From NCBI GenBank assembly GCA_012519695.1, contig JAAYPT010000104.1, forward strand, positions 1 to 64,000: a DNA stretch of 64,000 bases, written 5' to 3'. Of this stretch, positions 53,179 to 63,746 are shown piece after piece. The DNA is from Clostridiales bacterium (GTDB lineage: Bacteria > Bacillota > Clostridia > Lachnospirales > Lachnospiraceae). The notes under the pieces were generated by a model, which saw nothing but the letters and a program-made list of their open reading frames with translations, did not search any database and was not told where the DNA came from. The translations under genes were made by a program, and so were the position numbers. How positions within the stretch are numbered: position 1 is the first letter of the stretch; each line of letters begins with the position of its first letter.

Positions 53179-54891
53179 TTAAAACAGATAATACTTCTGT
53201 GTCAATGGAAGCTCTTCTGCTGCTTCACAGGTGATTTTTTCTCCATCTACCCGCACTTCGTATGTCTCAGGATTTACCTGTATATCTGCAATCACATCGT
53301 TATTTTTCATATCTTTCTTTCCAATGTTTCGGCAATTTTCTACCGGAAGTACCTGTCGTTGTAAAGATAATTTTTCTTTGATTCCTGCTTCATAAGCTGC
53401 CTTAGAAACAAATGTAATGCAAGAAGTCTTTCGTGCAAGTCCATATGCACCAAACATATTGGTATACACTACCGGCTGTGGAGTTGGAATGGAGGCATTG
53501 GCATCTCCCATTTTAGAAGCCATGATAAATCCACCTTTGATAATCATTTCCGGTTTCACACCGAACATTGCCGGATTCCACAATACCAAATCTGCCATTT
53601 TTCCCACTTCTACTGAACCTACATATTTAGAAACACCATGGGTAATTGCAGGATTGATGGTATATTTTGCAATATATCTGCGTACACGGAAGTTATCGTT
53701 ACGCTCATTATCTTCCGGTAATATTCCTCGCTGTTTTTTCATTTTATCTGCGGTCTGCCAGGTTCTTGTGATAACTTCACCTACACGTCCCATTGCCTGT
53801 GAATCGGAACTCATCATGGAGAAAATTCCCATGTCATGCAATACATCTTCTGCTGCAATAGTTTCCGGACGGATTCTGGAATCTGCAAATGCAATATCTT
53901 CCGGCACTTTCTTATCCAAATGATGACACACCATTAACATATCCAGGTGTTCATCCAATGTATTTTTTGTAAATGGCATGGTTGGATTGGTGGAAGATGG
54001 CAATACATTTGGAAATGCTGCTGCACGAATAATATCCGGTGCATGTCCTCCTCCGGCTCCTTCCGTATGGTAAGTATGAATGGTTCTTCCTTTAAAAGCA
54101 TTAATGGTATCTTCTACAAAACCTGCCTCGTTTAAAGTATCTGTGTGAATTGCTGCCTGCACATCATATTTATCACAAATGGTAAGACAATGGTCAATGG
54201 CAGCCGGAGTGGAACCCCAGTCTTCATGGAGTTTTAAGCCACAAGCTCCTGCCTCTACCTGTTCTGCTAATGTATCTAAATCTGCGGAATTTCCCTTGCC
54301 AAGATATCCCAAGTTCATTGGTAATTCTTCTGATGCTTCTAACATTTTTTCTATATTAAATCTTCCCGGTGTACAGGTGGTGGCATTGGTTCCATCCGCA
54401 GGTCCGGTTCCTCCACCTATCATGGTAGTAATTCCACTATAAAGTGCTGTTTCTACCTGTGTTGGACTGATAAAGTGAATATGCGTATCCAGCCCACCGG
54501 CGGTAACGATTAACCCTTCACCTGCAATCACTTCTGTTCCCGCACCGATGATAAGATTTTTATCTACTCCATCCATCATATCCGGATTTCCTGCTTTTCC
54601 TATTCCACATATTTTTCCGTCTTTGATACCAATGTCTGCCTTAACTATGCCCCAGTAATCTATAATCACTGCACTGGTAATCACGGTATCCGGACAATCT
54701 TCATCACGGACTTTACATGATTGTCCCATTCCATCACGCAAAGACTTTCCTCCACCAAACTTGGCTTCTTCTCCGTAAACAGCATAGTCTTTTTCTACTT
54801 CTATTATCAGTGAGGTGTCTGCCAGACGAATGCGGTCGCCTGTTGTAGCACCATACATATCTGCATATTTTGCTCTGCTCATTTTATACAT
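53179..54891 (-). CDS. ureC: Urease alpha subunit
   Basis: This 570-residue catalytic subunit has all nickel and active-site residues: H137 and H139 (DTHIH), carbamylated lysine K220 (GLKLHEDWG), H249 (AIHTD), H275 (HTYHTEG), flap H323 (VCHHL) and D363 (SSDSQAMG). It hydrolyses urea to ammonia and carbamate. It overlaps the ureAB stop by eight bases. Confidence 0.98.
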   Translation of the reverse strand: MYKMSRAKYADMYGATTGDRIRLADTSLIIEVEKDYAVYGEEAKFGGGKSLRDGMGQSCKVRDEDCPDTVITSAVIIDYWGIVKADIGIKDGKICGIGKAGNPDMMDGVDKNLIIGAGTEVIAGEGLIVTAGGLDTHIHFISPTQVETALYSGITTMIGGGTGPADGTNATTCTPGRFNIEKMLEASEELPMNLGYLGKGNSADLDTLAEQVEAGACGLKLHEDWGSTPAAIDHCLTICDKYDVQAAIHTDTLNEAGFVEDTINAFKGRTIHTYHTEGAGGGHAPDIIRAAAFPNVLPSSTNPTMPFTKNTLDEHLDMLMVCHHLDKKVPEDIAFADSRIRPETIAAEDVLHDMGIFSMMSSDSQAMGRVGEVITRTWQTADKMKKQRGILPEDNERNDNFRVRRYIAKYTINPAITHGVSKYVGSVEVGKMADLVLWNPAMFGVKPEMIIKGGFIMASKMGDANASIPTPQPVVYTNMFGAYGLARKTSCITFVSKAAYEAGIKEKLSLQRQVLPVENCRNIGKKDMKNNDVIADIQVNPETYEVRVDGEKITCEAAEELPLTQKYYLF

Positions 54892-55576
54892 TGGCTTCTA
54901 CCTCCTGAAATCCTTGTTCTTTTGCCGCTTTTAAGGCTGCCTCTTTTACTTTGGCATCGTCAAATTTTCCTTCTACCAGACCATTTAGTCCATGTCCTTC
55001 TCGGTTTCCTCCGATTTCTACAAGGTTCACGCGCTTTGTCTCTCCCGGTTCAAAACGCACTGCCGTTCCGGCAGGAATATCCAAACGCATACCATAAGCA
55101 CGTTCTCTTTGAAATTTTAATGCTTTATTTACTTCAAAGAAATGATAGTGTGATCCCACCTGGATTGGGCGGTCCGCAGTATTGGTCACTTGAATCTGTG
55201 CCGTATCTTTTCCTGCATTCAGCTCAATTTCTCCTTCTTCCGGTAATAACTCTCCCGGAGTTACTTTTCCATTTCCAATAATAGGATTATGTACAGTTAC
55301 CAGCTTTGTTCCATCTGGGAAAGTTGCCTCTAACTGTATTTCATGTATCATTTCCGGAACACCGTCCATAACATCCTCTGCGGAAAGCATCTGTGTTCCC
55401 ATGCTCATGAGTTCTGTTACGCTGTGTCCATCCCTTGCTAACTCTAACAATTCGGAGCTGATATAAGCAATTGCCTCTGGATAATTCAGTTTCAGCCCCC
55501 GCTCTTTTCGTTCTTTTGCCAATGTTCCCGCAAGATGAAGCATCAACTTGTCTGTTTCTCTTGGTGTTAAATGCAT
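54884..55576 (-). CDS. ureA: Urease gamma-beta fusion subunit (UreAB)
   Basis: This 230-residue protein joins the gamma subunit (first ~100 residues: [15 protein letters not shown]...[11 protein letters not shown]...VTELM) to the beta subunit (about 110-215: GEIELNAGK...[18 protein letters not shown]) in one chain, as in Helicobacter UreA and some Firmicutes. It is the first gene of the operon ureAB-C-E-F-G-D. The promoter lies within a large dyad upstream. Confidence 0.95.
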   Translation of the reverse strand: MHLTPRETDKLMLHLAGTLAKERKERGLKLNYPEAIAYISSELLELARDGHSVTELMSMGTQMLSAEDVMDGVPEMIHEIQLEATFPDGTKLVTVHNPIIGNGKVTPGELLPEEGEIELNAGKDTAQIQVTNTADRPIQVGSHYHFFEVNKALKFQRERAYGMRLDIPAGTAVRFEPGETKRVNLVEIGGNREGHGLNGLVEGKFDDAKVKEAALKAAKEQGFQEVEANV

Positions 55577-55620
55577 GTATCTTCCTCCTTACTTTTTCTT
55601 TTTATATTTTTATATAGTTA

Positions 55621-55664
55621 TGAGAACTGTTTATACTATATCTATAAACAGTTCTCAATGTCAA
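55621..55664 (-). promoter_or_regulatory. Urease promoter embedded in a 15-bp perfect inverted repeat
   Basis: TTGACA (55664-55659) and TATAGT (55640-55635) with an 18-base spacer lie about 60 bases before ureAB. A perfect 15-bp inverted repeat (55621-55635 with 55643-55657; seven-base centre) brackets the -10. The T run expected of a terminator is missing, so an operator is more likely, though it could also fold in RNA after the aldehyde dehydrogenase gene. Confidence 0.65.
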
Positions 55665-55677
55665 TTATCCTTATGGG

Positions 55678-57159
55678 TTAATTCTCATACCATCCTAAAA
55701 TTCCCGGAGCCATATTCATGTTAATCTGTTTTACTTCCTGATACTCTTCTAAGCCATGTGTTCCAAGCTCTCGTCCAATACCACTCATTTTATAGCCACC
55801 CCATGGAGCCTCTGAAAATGCCGGATTATAGCAGTTAATCCATGTAATTCCTGCGCGAAGTTCACTGATTACACGCTGCGCTCTTGTAGCATCATTGGTA
55901 AATACCGCACCTGCAAGACCATAAATAGTATCATTTGCAAGGACAATGGCTTCTTCTTCTGTTTCAAAGGTTTGAATTGTTACTACCGGTCCAAAGATTT
56001 CTTCTTGTACAATACGCATCTCACTTGTACATTCGTCAAAAATAGTTGGGCGCACAAAATATCCTTTTGCACATTCTCCTTCTTCATAGCGATAGCCGCC
56101 ACATACTAGCTTGGCACCTTCTTTTTTTCCTATTTCAATATAATTCAATACATCCTGCATATGCTTTTCAGAAACCAATGGTCCCATGTCCGGATTGTTT
56201 AACGGGTTTCCAAGAGTCATACGATTTGCTCTCTGGGAAAAACGTTTTATAAACTCATCCTTTATAGATTTTTCTATAATAATTCTAGAGCCTGCACAAC
56301 ATACTTCTCCCTGATTGAAAAAGATTCCAATCATTGCCCACTCTACTGCTGCATCTAAGTCTGTATCTGCAAAAATCACATTTGGAGATTTTCCGCCTAA
56401 CTCTAATCCGATTTTCTTCACATTACCTGCTGCCGCACGCATAATACTCTGTCCTACTGCGGTACTTCCGGTAAATGTTACCATATCCACGTCTTTGCTT
56501 TCTGCAAGCAGATTTCCAACAGTACTTCCCGGTCCAATTACTAAGTTTACCGTTCCTTTCGGTAGTCCTGCCTTTTCAAAAATCTCAAACATTTTAATCG
56601 TAGATAATACCGTTTCTGAACTTGGTTTAAAAATAATGCTGTTTCCTGCTGCAAGTGCCGGAGCCATCTTCCATATTCCCATCAAAAACGGGAAATTCCA
56701 TGGAGTTATCAATCCACACACACCTACCGGCTCATGTACTGTATAAGAATGCATTGGTCCAAAGTTGCTGTTTACTCCATAAACACCGCCCTGTGGTGTC
56801 CGAATCAATCCTGCGTAGTAACGGAAGCAATGGATTGCATCATCCACATCAGCCTCTGCCTCTCGCAATGGCTTTCCGTTGTCCATAGATTCTGTTTTGG
56901 CAATCTCTTCTAGCTCTTCTTCTATCATATCTGCAATTTTAAGAAGTACATCACTACGACTTTGGGTATCCATATCACGCCACTCTCGTGTTACATAAAA
57001 AGACTTTTTTGCAGACTGAATGGCTTTTTCTACATCTTCTATGCTATTTTCCTGTACCTCAGCAATTACTTCGCCTGTTGCCGGATTGATGGATTGTAAT
57101 GTTTTTCCTGAAGTTCCGTCTACCCAGCTACCGTCAATAAATGTTTTATTCTTCTTCAT
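55678..57159 (-). CDS. NAD(P)-dependent aldehyde dehydrogenase (betaine-aldehyde type)
   Basis: This 493-residue enzyme has catalytic C287 in NQGEVCCAG, general base E253 in LELGGKS, the ITPWNFP nucleotide region and FTGSTAVG. It oxidises an aldehyde to an acid. It lies 12 bases after an alcohol dehydrogenase gene and ends the long operon that begins upstream of the PII genes. The aldehyde may come from the aminotransferase reaction. Confidence 0.92.
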   Translation of the reverse strand: MKKNKTFIDGSWVDGTSGKTLQSINPATGEVIAEVQENSIEDVEKAIQSAKKSFYVTREWRDMDTQSRSDVLLKIADMIEEELEEIAKTESMDNGKPLREAEADVDDAIHCFRYYAGLIRTPQGGVYGVNSNFGPMHSYTVHEPVGVCGLITPWNFPFLMGIWKMAPALAAGNSIIFKPSSETVLSTIKMFEIFEKAGLPKGTVNLVIGPGSTVGNLLAESKDVDMVTFTGSTAVGQSIMRAAAGNVKKIGLELGGKSPNVIFADTDLDAAVEWAMIGIFFNQGEVCCAGSRIIIEKSIKDEFIKRFSQRANRMTLGNPLNNPDMGPLVSEKHMQDVLNYIEIGKKEGAKLVCGGYRYEEGECAKGYFVRPTIFDECTSEMRIVQEEIFGPVVTIQTFETEEEAIVLANDTIYGLAGAVFTNDATRAQRVISELRAGITWINCYNPAFSEAPWGGYKMSGIGRELGTHGLEEYQEVKQINMNMAPGILGWYEN

Positions 57160-57171
57160 AGGGCCTCCTGT

Positions 57172-58302
57172 CTACAGTGCTTTTCGATATAATTCCTCAA
57201 TCTGTTTCTGTTCAAATACCACCGGATGATTTGCGATTCCTGCGGCAGATACCTTCATACAGTTTTCTGCCATCCACGGAATATCTTCTTCCTTAATTCC
57301 AAGTTCACCCAAGGTAACTGTAAGTTGCAATTTTTCCAGAAAATTCTTTATGGTTGCTACACAATCGGTTTCGTCTTTTCCGCCTAAGCATCTGGAAATT
57401 ACTGCATATTTTTCCGGATTTCCTTCTATACTTGCCTCCATTACCACCGGTGTAATTGCTGCAAGACCTTTTCCATGCGTAATATCTCTTAGACCGCTTG
57501 CCGGATGTTCCATACCATGTGGCAAGGTGACTCCTGCGGTATTAATCACCATTCCACCGATGGTACTGGCAAAGCTTACTGCATCCCAACTCTCCGGTTC
57601 ACATTCTCCTTCGTAAAGAGGAATCAAATGTTTTCCAATAAGCTCCATTGCCTTTTCACACATCATATCTGTGAGTGGCTGACTGATTCGGCTGACATAC
57701 GCTTCCATACAATGACACAACGCATCAAATCCAACGCTTGCTAAAATTCCTTTTGGCATCGTCATCATGCACTCCGAATCAACAATGGATGCTTTTGCAA
57801 CGATTGCATTGCAACGCAGGGACTTCTTATCTCCATTTTCCGGATTAGTTAATACTGCAAATCCATTTCCTTCACTTCCGGTTCCACAGGTTGTTGGAAT
57901 CAGTATAATCGGAAGTGCTTTCTCACTTTTCAGTCGATTGAAAATATAATCGTTGATGTCTCCTTCATTTACTGCCAGAAAAGCTGCTGCCTTGGCACAG
58001 TCCATGATACTTCCTCCACCAACACCGATAACAACATCACACTGTTCTGTCTTTGCCAGCTCTGCTGCCTCCTGTGCGGTAGTAGTAAGTGGATTCTGTC
58101 TTACCTGATCAAATACAACACTGTCTACCTCTGCTTTTTTTAAATATTTTATTACCCGGTCTAATAAACCTGACTTTTTCGTACTGCTTCTTCCTGTTAC
58201 AATCAGTGCTTTTTTTCCATATTCCACTGCAATTGTGCCGACTTTATCCACACTTCCTCTTCCAAATATCAAGTTTACCGGTAGAAAATAATTAAATTCC
58301 AT
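57172..58302 (-). CDS. Iron-containing alcohol dehydrogenase (second of two)
   Basis: This 376-residue group III ADH has the NAD site GVGGGSIMDCAKA and metal-binding histidines in DALCHCMEAY and LPHGMEHPASG. Aldehyde reductase activity with NADH is typical. It differs clearly from the other ADH of this operon, so the two probably act on different carbon skeletons or steps. AAGGGGG precedes the ATG. Confidence 0.9.
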   Translation of the reverse strand: MEFNYFLPVNLIFGRGSVDKVGTIAVEYGKKALIVTGRSSTKKSGLLDRVIKYLKKAEVDSVVFDQVRQNPLTTTAQEAAELAKTEQCDVVIGVGGGSIMDCAKAAAFLAVNEGDINDYIFNRLKSEKALPIILIPTTCGTGSEGNGFAVLTNPENGDKKSLRCNAIVAKASIVDSECMMTMPKGILASVGFDALCHCMEAYVSRISQPLTDMMCEKAMELIGKHLIPLYEGECEPESWDAVSFASTIGGMVINTAGVTLPHGMEHPASGLRDITHGKGLAAITPVVMEASIEGNPEKYAVISRCLGGKDETDCVATIKNFLEKLQLTVTLGELGIKEEDIPWMAENCMKVSAAGIANHPVVFEQKQIEELYRKAL

Positions 58303-58319
58303 AACAGTTCCCCCTTTTA

Positions 58320-59687
58320 TTATTTTAATGCTTCCTCTGCTTCTTTAATGGATTCTTCAAAAATAGCAAATCCTTTTTCTAACTGCTCATCCGTAATACA
58401 AAGTGGTGCAAGGAAACGAATTACATTTCCTGCGGAACCAGCATTTTCAAGCATTAATCCTTTTTGTAATGCAATCTGAATTAACTTAGCTACAAATTCC
58501 GGATATGGTTCTTTTCCTTCTTTTGTTTTTACAAATTCTACACCAATCATTGCACCAAGACCACGCACATCTCCTACTTCTTCATAGGTTTCTTTCATAC
58601 GATTAAAAGCTGCCATTGTCTTTTTGCCGATTTCCATTGCTTTTCCTGCATAGTCCTCTTTTTTCATAATTTCTAATACTTTAAGAGCCGAAGCACATGC
58701 CAAAGGATTTCCACAATAGGTTCCTCCAATAGTTCCTGCCGGTACTGCATCCATAATCTCTGCTCTTGCGGTAATAGCACTGATTGGAACTCCACCGCCC
58801 ATAGACTTTGCAGTAGAAATAATATCCGGTGCTGCTCCTGCTTCTTTCCAATATTCGGAAGCAAAATATTTTCCACTTCTACAGTTACCACACTGTACTT
58901 CATCGGCAATTAAAAAGATGCCATTGTCATCACAGATTTTTCTTACTGCTTTTACCCATTCGATTGGTGCCGGGATAAATCCGCCTTCGCCCTGAATTGG
59001 CTCTACTAAAATTGCTGCCACATCAGAAGCCGGTGCTGCTTCATCAAAAAGCTTTGTTAATTTCTGAACATAATACTCAATTGCTTCTTCTTCGGTATAT
59101 CCCTTTGGTGCACGATATAAATATGGGAACTCTGCACGATAAATTCCGGATGGGAATGGTCCCATGCCCAGTGCATATGATTTTTTAGCTGTCAATGCCA
59201 TAGTTAAGTTTGTTCTTCCATGGAATGCACCTGAAAAACAGATAATGCTATGACGACCGGTATATGCTTTTGCTACTTTAATTGCATTTTCATCTGCTTC
59301 TGCACCGCTGTTTGCAAAAAAGGTCTTTTTCTTTTCTCCACGACAAGGCATCAATTCATCAAACTGTCTTGCCAACTCAATGTATCCTTCATGTGCTACC
59401 ACATTGAAAATACAATGGAAATATTTTTCTGCCTGCTCTTTTACTGCTTCTACCACTTCCGGTCTGGAATAACCAATATTTAATACTCCAACACCACCGA
59501 TAAAGTCTAAGAACTTATTTCCGTCTACATCTTCTAAGATAGCTCCCTCGCCTCGTTTAATACAAATTGGATATGTATAACCACATAATGCTTTTGGTAA
59601 GGCTTCATCTCTTTTTTTCAATAATGCCTCTGCCTTTGGTCCTGGTACATGATCTGTAATAATTTCTGGTAATTCTTCTCTTAACAT
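58320..59687 (-). CDS. Class III aminotransferase, 4-aminobutyrate aminotransferase-like
   Basis: This 455-residue PLP enzyme has the class III layout: FFANSGAEADENAIK, FHGRT, IADEVQ and the lysine in STAKSMGGGVP. IADEVQCGNCRSGK differs from the common IADEVQTGFGRTGK, so substrate choice may be unusual. Members remove amino groups from GABA, beta-alanine, taurine, putrescine or similar omega-amines. Its neighbours (two ADHs, an ALDH, an amidase) fit the degradation of such a compound through its semialdehyde. Confidence 0.9.
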   Translation of the reverse strand: MLREELPEIITDHVPGPKAEALLKKRDEALPKALCGYTYPICIKRGEGAILEDVDGNKFLDFIGGVGVLNIGYSRPEVVEAVKEQAEKYFHCIFNVVAHEGYIELARQFDELMPCRGEKKKTFFANSGAEADENAIKVAKAYTGRHSIICFSGAFHGRTNLTMALTAKKSYALGMGPFPSGIYRAEFPYLYRAPKGYTEEEAIEYYVQKLTKLFDEAAPASDVAAILVEPIQGEGGFIPAPIEWVKAVRKICDDNGIFLIADEVQCGNCRSGKYFASEYWKEAGAAPDIISTAKSMGGGVPISAITARAEIMDAVPAGTIGGTYCGNPLACASALKVLEIMKKEDYAGKAMEIGKKTMAAFNRMKETYEEVGDVRGLGAMIGVEFVKTKEGKEPYPEFVAKLIQIALQKGLMLENAGSAGNVIRFLAPLCITDEQLEKGFAIFEESIKEAEEALK

Positions 59688-59719
59688 TTTAAAACGCTTC
59701 CTTTCTATCTACTGTGCAT

Positions 59720-60883
59720 TTATGCATACATTTTTTCATAAAGTGATTTTAATATAGCAACATCAACTTTTCTTGGATTATCTGGTGTAGAAGCATCTGT
59801 ATACGCAGATTGTGCCAATGCATCAAAATCCTCTTTTTTCACATTAATTTCTACCAATTTCTGTGGCAGACCTGCCTGTGTATTAAATCTTTGAATCATT
59901 TCTACGCAACATGCTGTTGCGGCTTTTTCATCCTTTGTCATATCAAAGGTTGGATCAAATGCTCTTGCCAATTCCTTCATCTTTTCTCCACACGCTTCTG
60001 CGTTAAATTCTAATACATATGGAAGAATCAATGCATTGGCAACTCCATGCGGTACATCATAAAATGCACTTAAAGGATGTGCCATAGAATGTACGATTCC
60101 AAGACCTGCATTGGTAAAACTCATACCTGCCAGATACTGTGCAATGGCAAGCTGCTTTCTTACTTCATAGTCTTTTGGTGTTTCTAGTACTTTCAAAAAG
60201 TTCTCAGAAATAAGGCTGACTGCCTTTAACGAAAGCATTTCCGAAAAAGAAAATGCACCAAGAGATAAGTAAGACTCTACCGCGTGAGTTAACGCATCCA
60301 TGGCAGTTGCCGCTGTAAGTTTTAATGGCAAAGATGCCATAATTTCCGTATCTAAGATTGCTGCAACAGGAACTACTTTAGAATCCATGCAAGCCATTTT
60401 TCTTTTTTCCTTTGTATTGGTAATTACATAATCCATTGTGGTTTCTGAACCGGTACCAGCTGTGGTTGGCAGTGCAATAATCGGTACTGCCGGATTGCTG
60501 CTTTTATCCATTCCTTCCAACGATACTACATCTGCATTTTCCGGATTATTGGCAATCACTGCTATGGCTTTTGCGGTATCAATAACAGAACCACCTCCTA
60601 CTGCAATGATAAAATCACTGTCACTCTTTTTATAAAGTTCAAGACCATAAAGCACATTTTCAATCGTTGGATTCGGCTTTACTTCGGCATCTATTTCATA
60701 AGGGGTCTGATTTTCCTTTAGGACCGCTTCTATTTTCTCAACAATTCCGCATTTTATCAGGTCTTTATCCGAAATTAAAAATGCCTTCTTGAAATGGTGT
60801 TTTGCGATTTCTGTTTTTATCTCATTTCTGGCAAACTCTCCAAAATAAGTGGTTCCCGTGTATACCATTCTACTTATGCTCAT
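59720..60883 (-). CDS. Iron-containing alcohol dehydrogenase (first of two)
   Basis: This 387-residue group III ADH has the NAD site AVGGGSVIDTAKA and metal-site histidines in DALTHAVESYLS and HSMAHPLSAFYDVPHG. It reduces aldehydes to alcohols (or the reverse). In this operon it may reduce a semialdehyde produced by the adjacent aminotransferase. Confidence 0.92.
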   Translation of the reverse strand: MSISRMVYTGTTYFGEFARNEIKTEIAKHHFKKAFLISDKDLIKCGIVEKIEAVLKENQTPYEIDAEVKPNPTIENVLYGLELYKKSDSDFIIAVGGGSVIDTAKAIAVIANNPENADVVSLEGMDKSSNPAVPIIALPTTAGTGSETTMDYVITNTKEKRKMACMDSKVVPVAAILDTEIMASLPLKLTAATAMDALTHAVESYLSLGAFSFSEMLSLKAVSLISENFLKVLETPKDYEVRKQLAIAQYLAGMSFTNAGLGIVHSMAHPLSAFYDVPHGVANALILPYVLEFNAEACGEKMKELARAFDPTFDMTKDEKAATACCVEMIQRFNTQAGLPQKLVEINVKKEDFDALAQSAYTDASTPDNPRKVDVAILKSLYEKMYA

Positions 60884-60902
60884 TTTCTTCCTTCTTTCTA
60901 TC

Positions 60903-61691
60903 CTATATAAGTACGGATTTTTCTTTTATTTGTGTTCCAAAACCTTGACGTTCTTCTTTATTTGTTATTCTTGTCAGCTCTGCAATCACATAGGATTCCT
61001 GACTGCTTTTTGCTTCTTCTAATACATTTCCAAGGCAATCTGTAATCATAGCGTGTCCGGCAAATTCTACATTTCCATCTTTGCCAATACGGTTTGCTGC
61101 TATGGCAGGTACATCACCGGAAAAACTGCTTCCACATACTGCTAATTCCCATTGTCTTTCGTATGGATTTTCCCATGCTGCACTGATAATAAAAAGTTCT
61201 GCCCCTTCTAATGCATATTTTTCTGCCATTTCTGGAAATGCACTATCCCAACAAACTAAAAATCCCAGCTTTCCCACATCTGTTTCACATATCTTGCAAG
61301 CCTTTCCCGGCTGAAATATGTTTTTCTCTTCTTCAATCAAATGCATTTTGGAATATACATGCTGTACCTTTCCATTGGTATCCAGAAAGTAAAGTGCATT
61401 TTCTATTCCCGCTTCTCCAAAATACGGAGCACCTACAACTGCATTAACTTTAAGTTTCTCACAGGTCTCTGCTATTTTTTTCAGATTTCTTTCTAGCTGT
61501 ATCTGACTACAATCTGTGGATATTTTTTCTAACTTTTCATATCCATAAAGAATCATTTCCGGGAAAACTATTAACGTAACCGCTTCGTTTTCCCGTTTCA
61601 TTCTTTTTAATATTTGAATAATATGTATGGTATTTTCTTCTACTGCTCCGGTAACACAGTCCATTTGAACTGCTGCCACATATTTTTCCAT
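60903..61691 (-). CDS. Nitrilase-superfamily amidohydrolase
   Basis: This 262-residue enzyme has the full catalytic triad E45 (VFPEM), K115 (YSKMHL) and C147 (VCWDSAFPE). The superfamily includes N-carbamoylputrescine amidases, beta-ureidopropionases, omega-amidases and aliphatic amidases, all of which release ammonia or CO2 plus ammonia. The exact substrate is unknown. It directly abuts the ABC ATPase gene, so the imported compound is a likely substrate. Confidence 0.88.
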   Translation of the reverse strand: MEKYVAAVQMDCVTGAVEENTIHIIQILKRMKRENEAVTLIVFPEMILYGYEKLEKISTDCSQIQLERNLKKIAETCEKLKVNAVVGAPYFGEAGIENALYFLDTNGKVQHVYSKMHLIEEEKNIFQPGKACKICETDVGKLGFLVCWDSAFPEMAEKYALEGAELFIISAAWENPYERQWELAVCGSSFSGDVPAIAANRIGKDGNVEFAGHAMITDCLGNVLEEAKSSQESYVIAELTRITNKEERQGFGTQIKEKSVLI

Positions 61692-62528
61692 TTATTCTTC
61701 CTCTGCGTCTTGATTTGCAGAATACAGTAAGTCGTTGATTCCTTTTCTTATGTTTATAAATTCCGGTGTATCTTTTAATTCCAATCTACGTTTATGAGGC
61801 AGATATACATTTACCTCTTTGATTACTTTTCCCGGTCTTGCTGACATTACATAAATCTTATCTGCCAAGAATACTGCTTCATCAATATCATGGGTAATAA
61901 ATACAACGGTTGGATGTTCTTTTTCCCAAATCTCACGCATCAAAAGCTGCATCATTGACTTGGTGTGCGGGTCTAATGCTCCGAAAGGTTCATCCATCAA
62001 AAGTACTTCCGGCTTGTTTGCCAAAGCTCTTGCAATGGCAACTCTTTGCTTCATTCCACCGGACAATTCCTTTGGATATGATTTTGCAAACTTCTTTAAT
62101 CCGATAATATCCAGATAGCGGTCAGCAATTTCCTGCTGTTCATCCTTTGGCAGCTTCTTCAGCTTCAAACCAAACTTAATGTTATCCTCTACTGTCATCC
62201 AAGGGAACAATGTATAAGTCTGGAATACCATTCCTCTGTCCGGTCCCGGTCCGGTTACCTTTCTATCATCAATAATGATATTTCCTGCCGATGGGAAATC
62301 CAATCCTGCTAACATACGAAGTAAGGTAGACTTACCACATCCGGAAGGTCCTACGATACAGACAAAATCATTATCCTGTATGTCAATAGAAACATCTTCG
62401 ATTGCTTTTGTACTCTTTTTCCCTGAGGTATATATTTTATCAATATGCTCCGCAAGTATCTTACTGCTCGCTACATGGGCTTCCAGCGGAGATCCGGTTG
62501 TATCTTTTTCTATTTTCTTTCCTGCCAT
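61692..62528 (-). CDS. ABC transporter ATPase, NitT/TauT type
   Basis: This 278-residue ATPase has Walker A GPSGCGKST, Q-loop, signature LSGGMKQR, Walker B LLMDEPFGALD and the ITHDIDEA switch, typical of the SsuB/TauB/NrtD group that imports sulfonates, nitrate, cyanate, thiamine precursors or similar. An ~20-residue N-terminal extension precedes the domain. Fifteen bases separate it from the permease gene. No binding protein is visible, so it probably lies upstream of the window. Confidence 0.92.
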   Translation of the reverse strand: MAGKKIEKDTTGSPLEAHVASSKILAEHIDKIYTSGKKSTKAIEDVSIDIQDNDFVCIVGPSGCGKSTLLRMLAGLDFPSAGNIIIDDRKVTGPGPDRGMVFQTYTLFPWMTVEDNIKFGLKLKKLPKDEQQEIADRYLDIIGLKKFAKSYPKELSGGMKQRVAIARALANKPEVLLMDEPFGALDPHTKSMMQLLMREIWEKEHPTVVFITHDIDEAVFLADKIYVMSARPGKVIKEVNVYLPHKRRLELKDTPEFINIRKGINDLLYSANQDAEEE

Positions 62529-62543
62529 CTCTTATTCCTCCTT

Positions 62544-63335
62544 TTATTCTGCCCACGGGAACATTTTCTTAATTGCAAATGCAAACAGTCTGTCTGTAAT
62601 CAATCCTAAGATTCCGATTACCAGAATTCCTGAGAAAATACTCTCGGTATGTAAGAATCTCTGTGCTTTCAAAATGGAATATCCAAGTCCTGAACTGGAA
62701 GCAACTAACTCTGCAACTGTCAAATATGTCCAGCCCCATCCAATCATCATTCGTAAGGTTAACATCATTTTTGGTGCCATTGCCGGAATCAATACCTTGG
62801 TAATCGTTGTCCATCTTGTAGTTCCAAGGGTATAACTGGAAGATAATAAATCATCCGATACACTTCTTGCATCATCTGCAATCATAAGTACCATCTGGAA
62901 GAAACATCCTAAAAATACAATGGTAATCTTAGCTCCTTCACCAATACCACACCATACCATAACCAGTGGTACGAATGCAGGAACCGGCATGTAACGAATA
63001 AACTCACAAATCGGAGCAATGACTGCTTCCACCGGTCTGAAACTTCCTGCCAAAATTCCCAGGGGAACTCCTATGAGTGTTGAAATAATGAATCCCATTG
63101 TAATACGGAAAATACTGTATCCCATATTTACCCAAAGAGAACCATCCATTGCGCTATCTACAATATCTTTTACTACCTTTGCCGGTGATGGAAGAAACAG
63201 TTCTTTTACACTTCCACTTAAACAAAGTAATGTCCATGCTGCAAAAATTACTACAAATGTAACAATCGCTGATATTACATATCGTTTCTGTGATATATCT
63301 TTCCTTAATCGGAAATCTCCTCTATCCTTTTTCAT
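62544..63335 (-). CDS. ABC transporter permease, NitT/TauT type
   Basis: This 263-residue, six-helix permease of the SsuC/TauC family has an EAA loop (LGTTRWTTITKVLIPAMAP) and GWGWTYLTVAELVASSSGLG. It forms the membrane channel for the adjacent ATPase. Its ligand is not defined by the sequence. Confidence 0.93.
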   Translation of the reverse strand: MKKDRGDFRLRKDISQKRYVISAIVTFVVIFAAWTLLCLSGSVKELFLPSPAKVVKDIVDSAMDGSLWVNMGYSIFRITMGFIISTLIGVPLGILAGSFRPVEAVIAPICEFIRYMPVPAFVPLVMVWCGIGEGAKITIVFLGCFFQMVLMIADDARSVSDDLLSSSYTLGTTRWTTITKVLIPAMAPKMMLTLRMMIGWGWTYLTVAELVASSSGLGYSILKAQRFLHTESIFSGILVIGILGLITDRLFAFAIKKMFPWAE

Positions 63336-63372
63336 CTTTCTATCACGCCTTTCCTTCGGTTGTATACACTGA

Positions 63373-63735
63373 TTAAATCAATGCATCTTCTCCCTTTTCT
63401 CCAGTATGGATACGAATACTTTCTTCCACCGGAAGTACGAAAATCTTTCCGTCTCCTTCTGTTCCATGACTGTTTATAGAAAGAACAATATCTACAACAG
63501 CTTTTACTGCCTCATCCGGTACTATCATTTCAATCATTTTCTTTGCTACCAATGCATTTTCATATATCTTTTCAGCAGTTGTCATGGGATTTCCTTCGTT
63601 TGCGGTAAAACGTACCGTGGCTTTTCCTCTTCCCAGCACTTCCTTTGTACTCATTGCAAAGAAACGATTATCACTCAATGCCTGTTTTGTCTTAAAATAA
63701 CAATTTGGTCTTAATATAATTACAATCTGTTTCAT
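63373..63735 (-). CDS. PII family nitrogen regulatory protein (NifI2-like)
   Basis: This 120-residue PII protein has EVLGRGK in the T-loop region and the C-terminal signature GDGKIFVLPVEESIRIHTGE. PII proteins sense 2-oxoglutarate and ATP/ADP and bind transporters or enzymes. It starts 11 bases after a second PII gene and stands just before the NitT/TauT permease, so gating or controlling this transporter is a fair inference. The T-loop tyrosine is not evident. Confidence 0.9.
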   Translation of the reverse strand: MKQIVIILRPNCYFKTKQALSDNRFFAMSTKEVLGRGKATVRFTANEGNPMTTAEKIYENALVAKKMIEMIVPDEAVKAVVDIVLSINSHGTEGDGKIFVLPVEESIRIHTGEKGEDALI

Positions 63736-63746
63736 AAGACCACCTC

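Noticed and set aside
55621-55657. Simple terminator, NikR box or LexA box at the urease dyad
   Set aside because: No T run follows the stem, the spacing does not fit GTATGA-N16-TCATAC, and the GAAC/GTTC ends are too far apart for a clostridial LexA site. A terminator role is not fully excluded.
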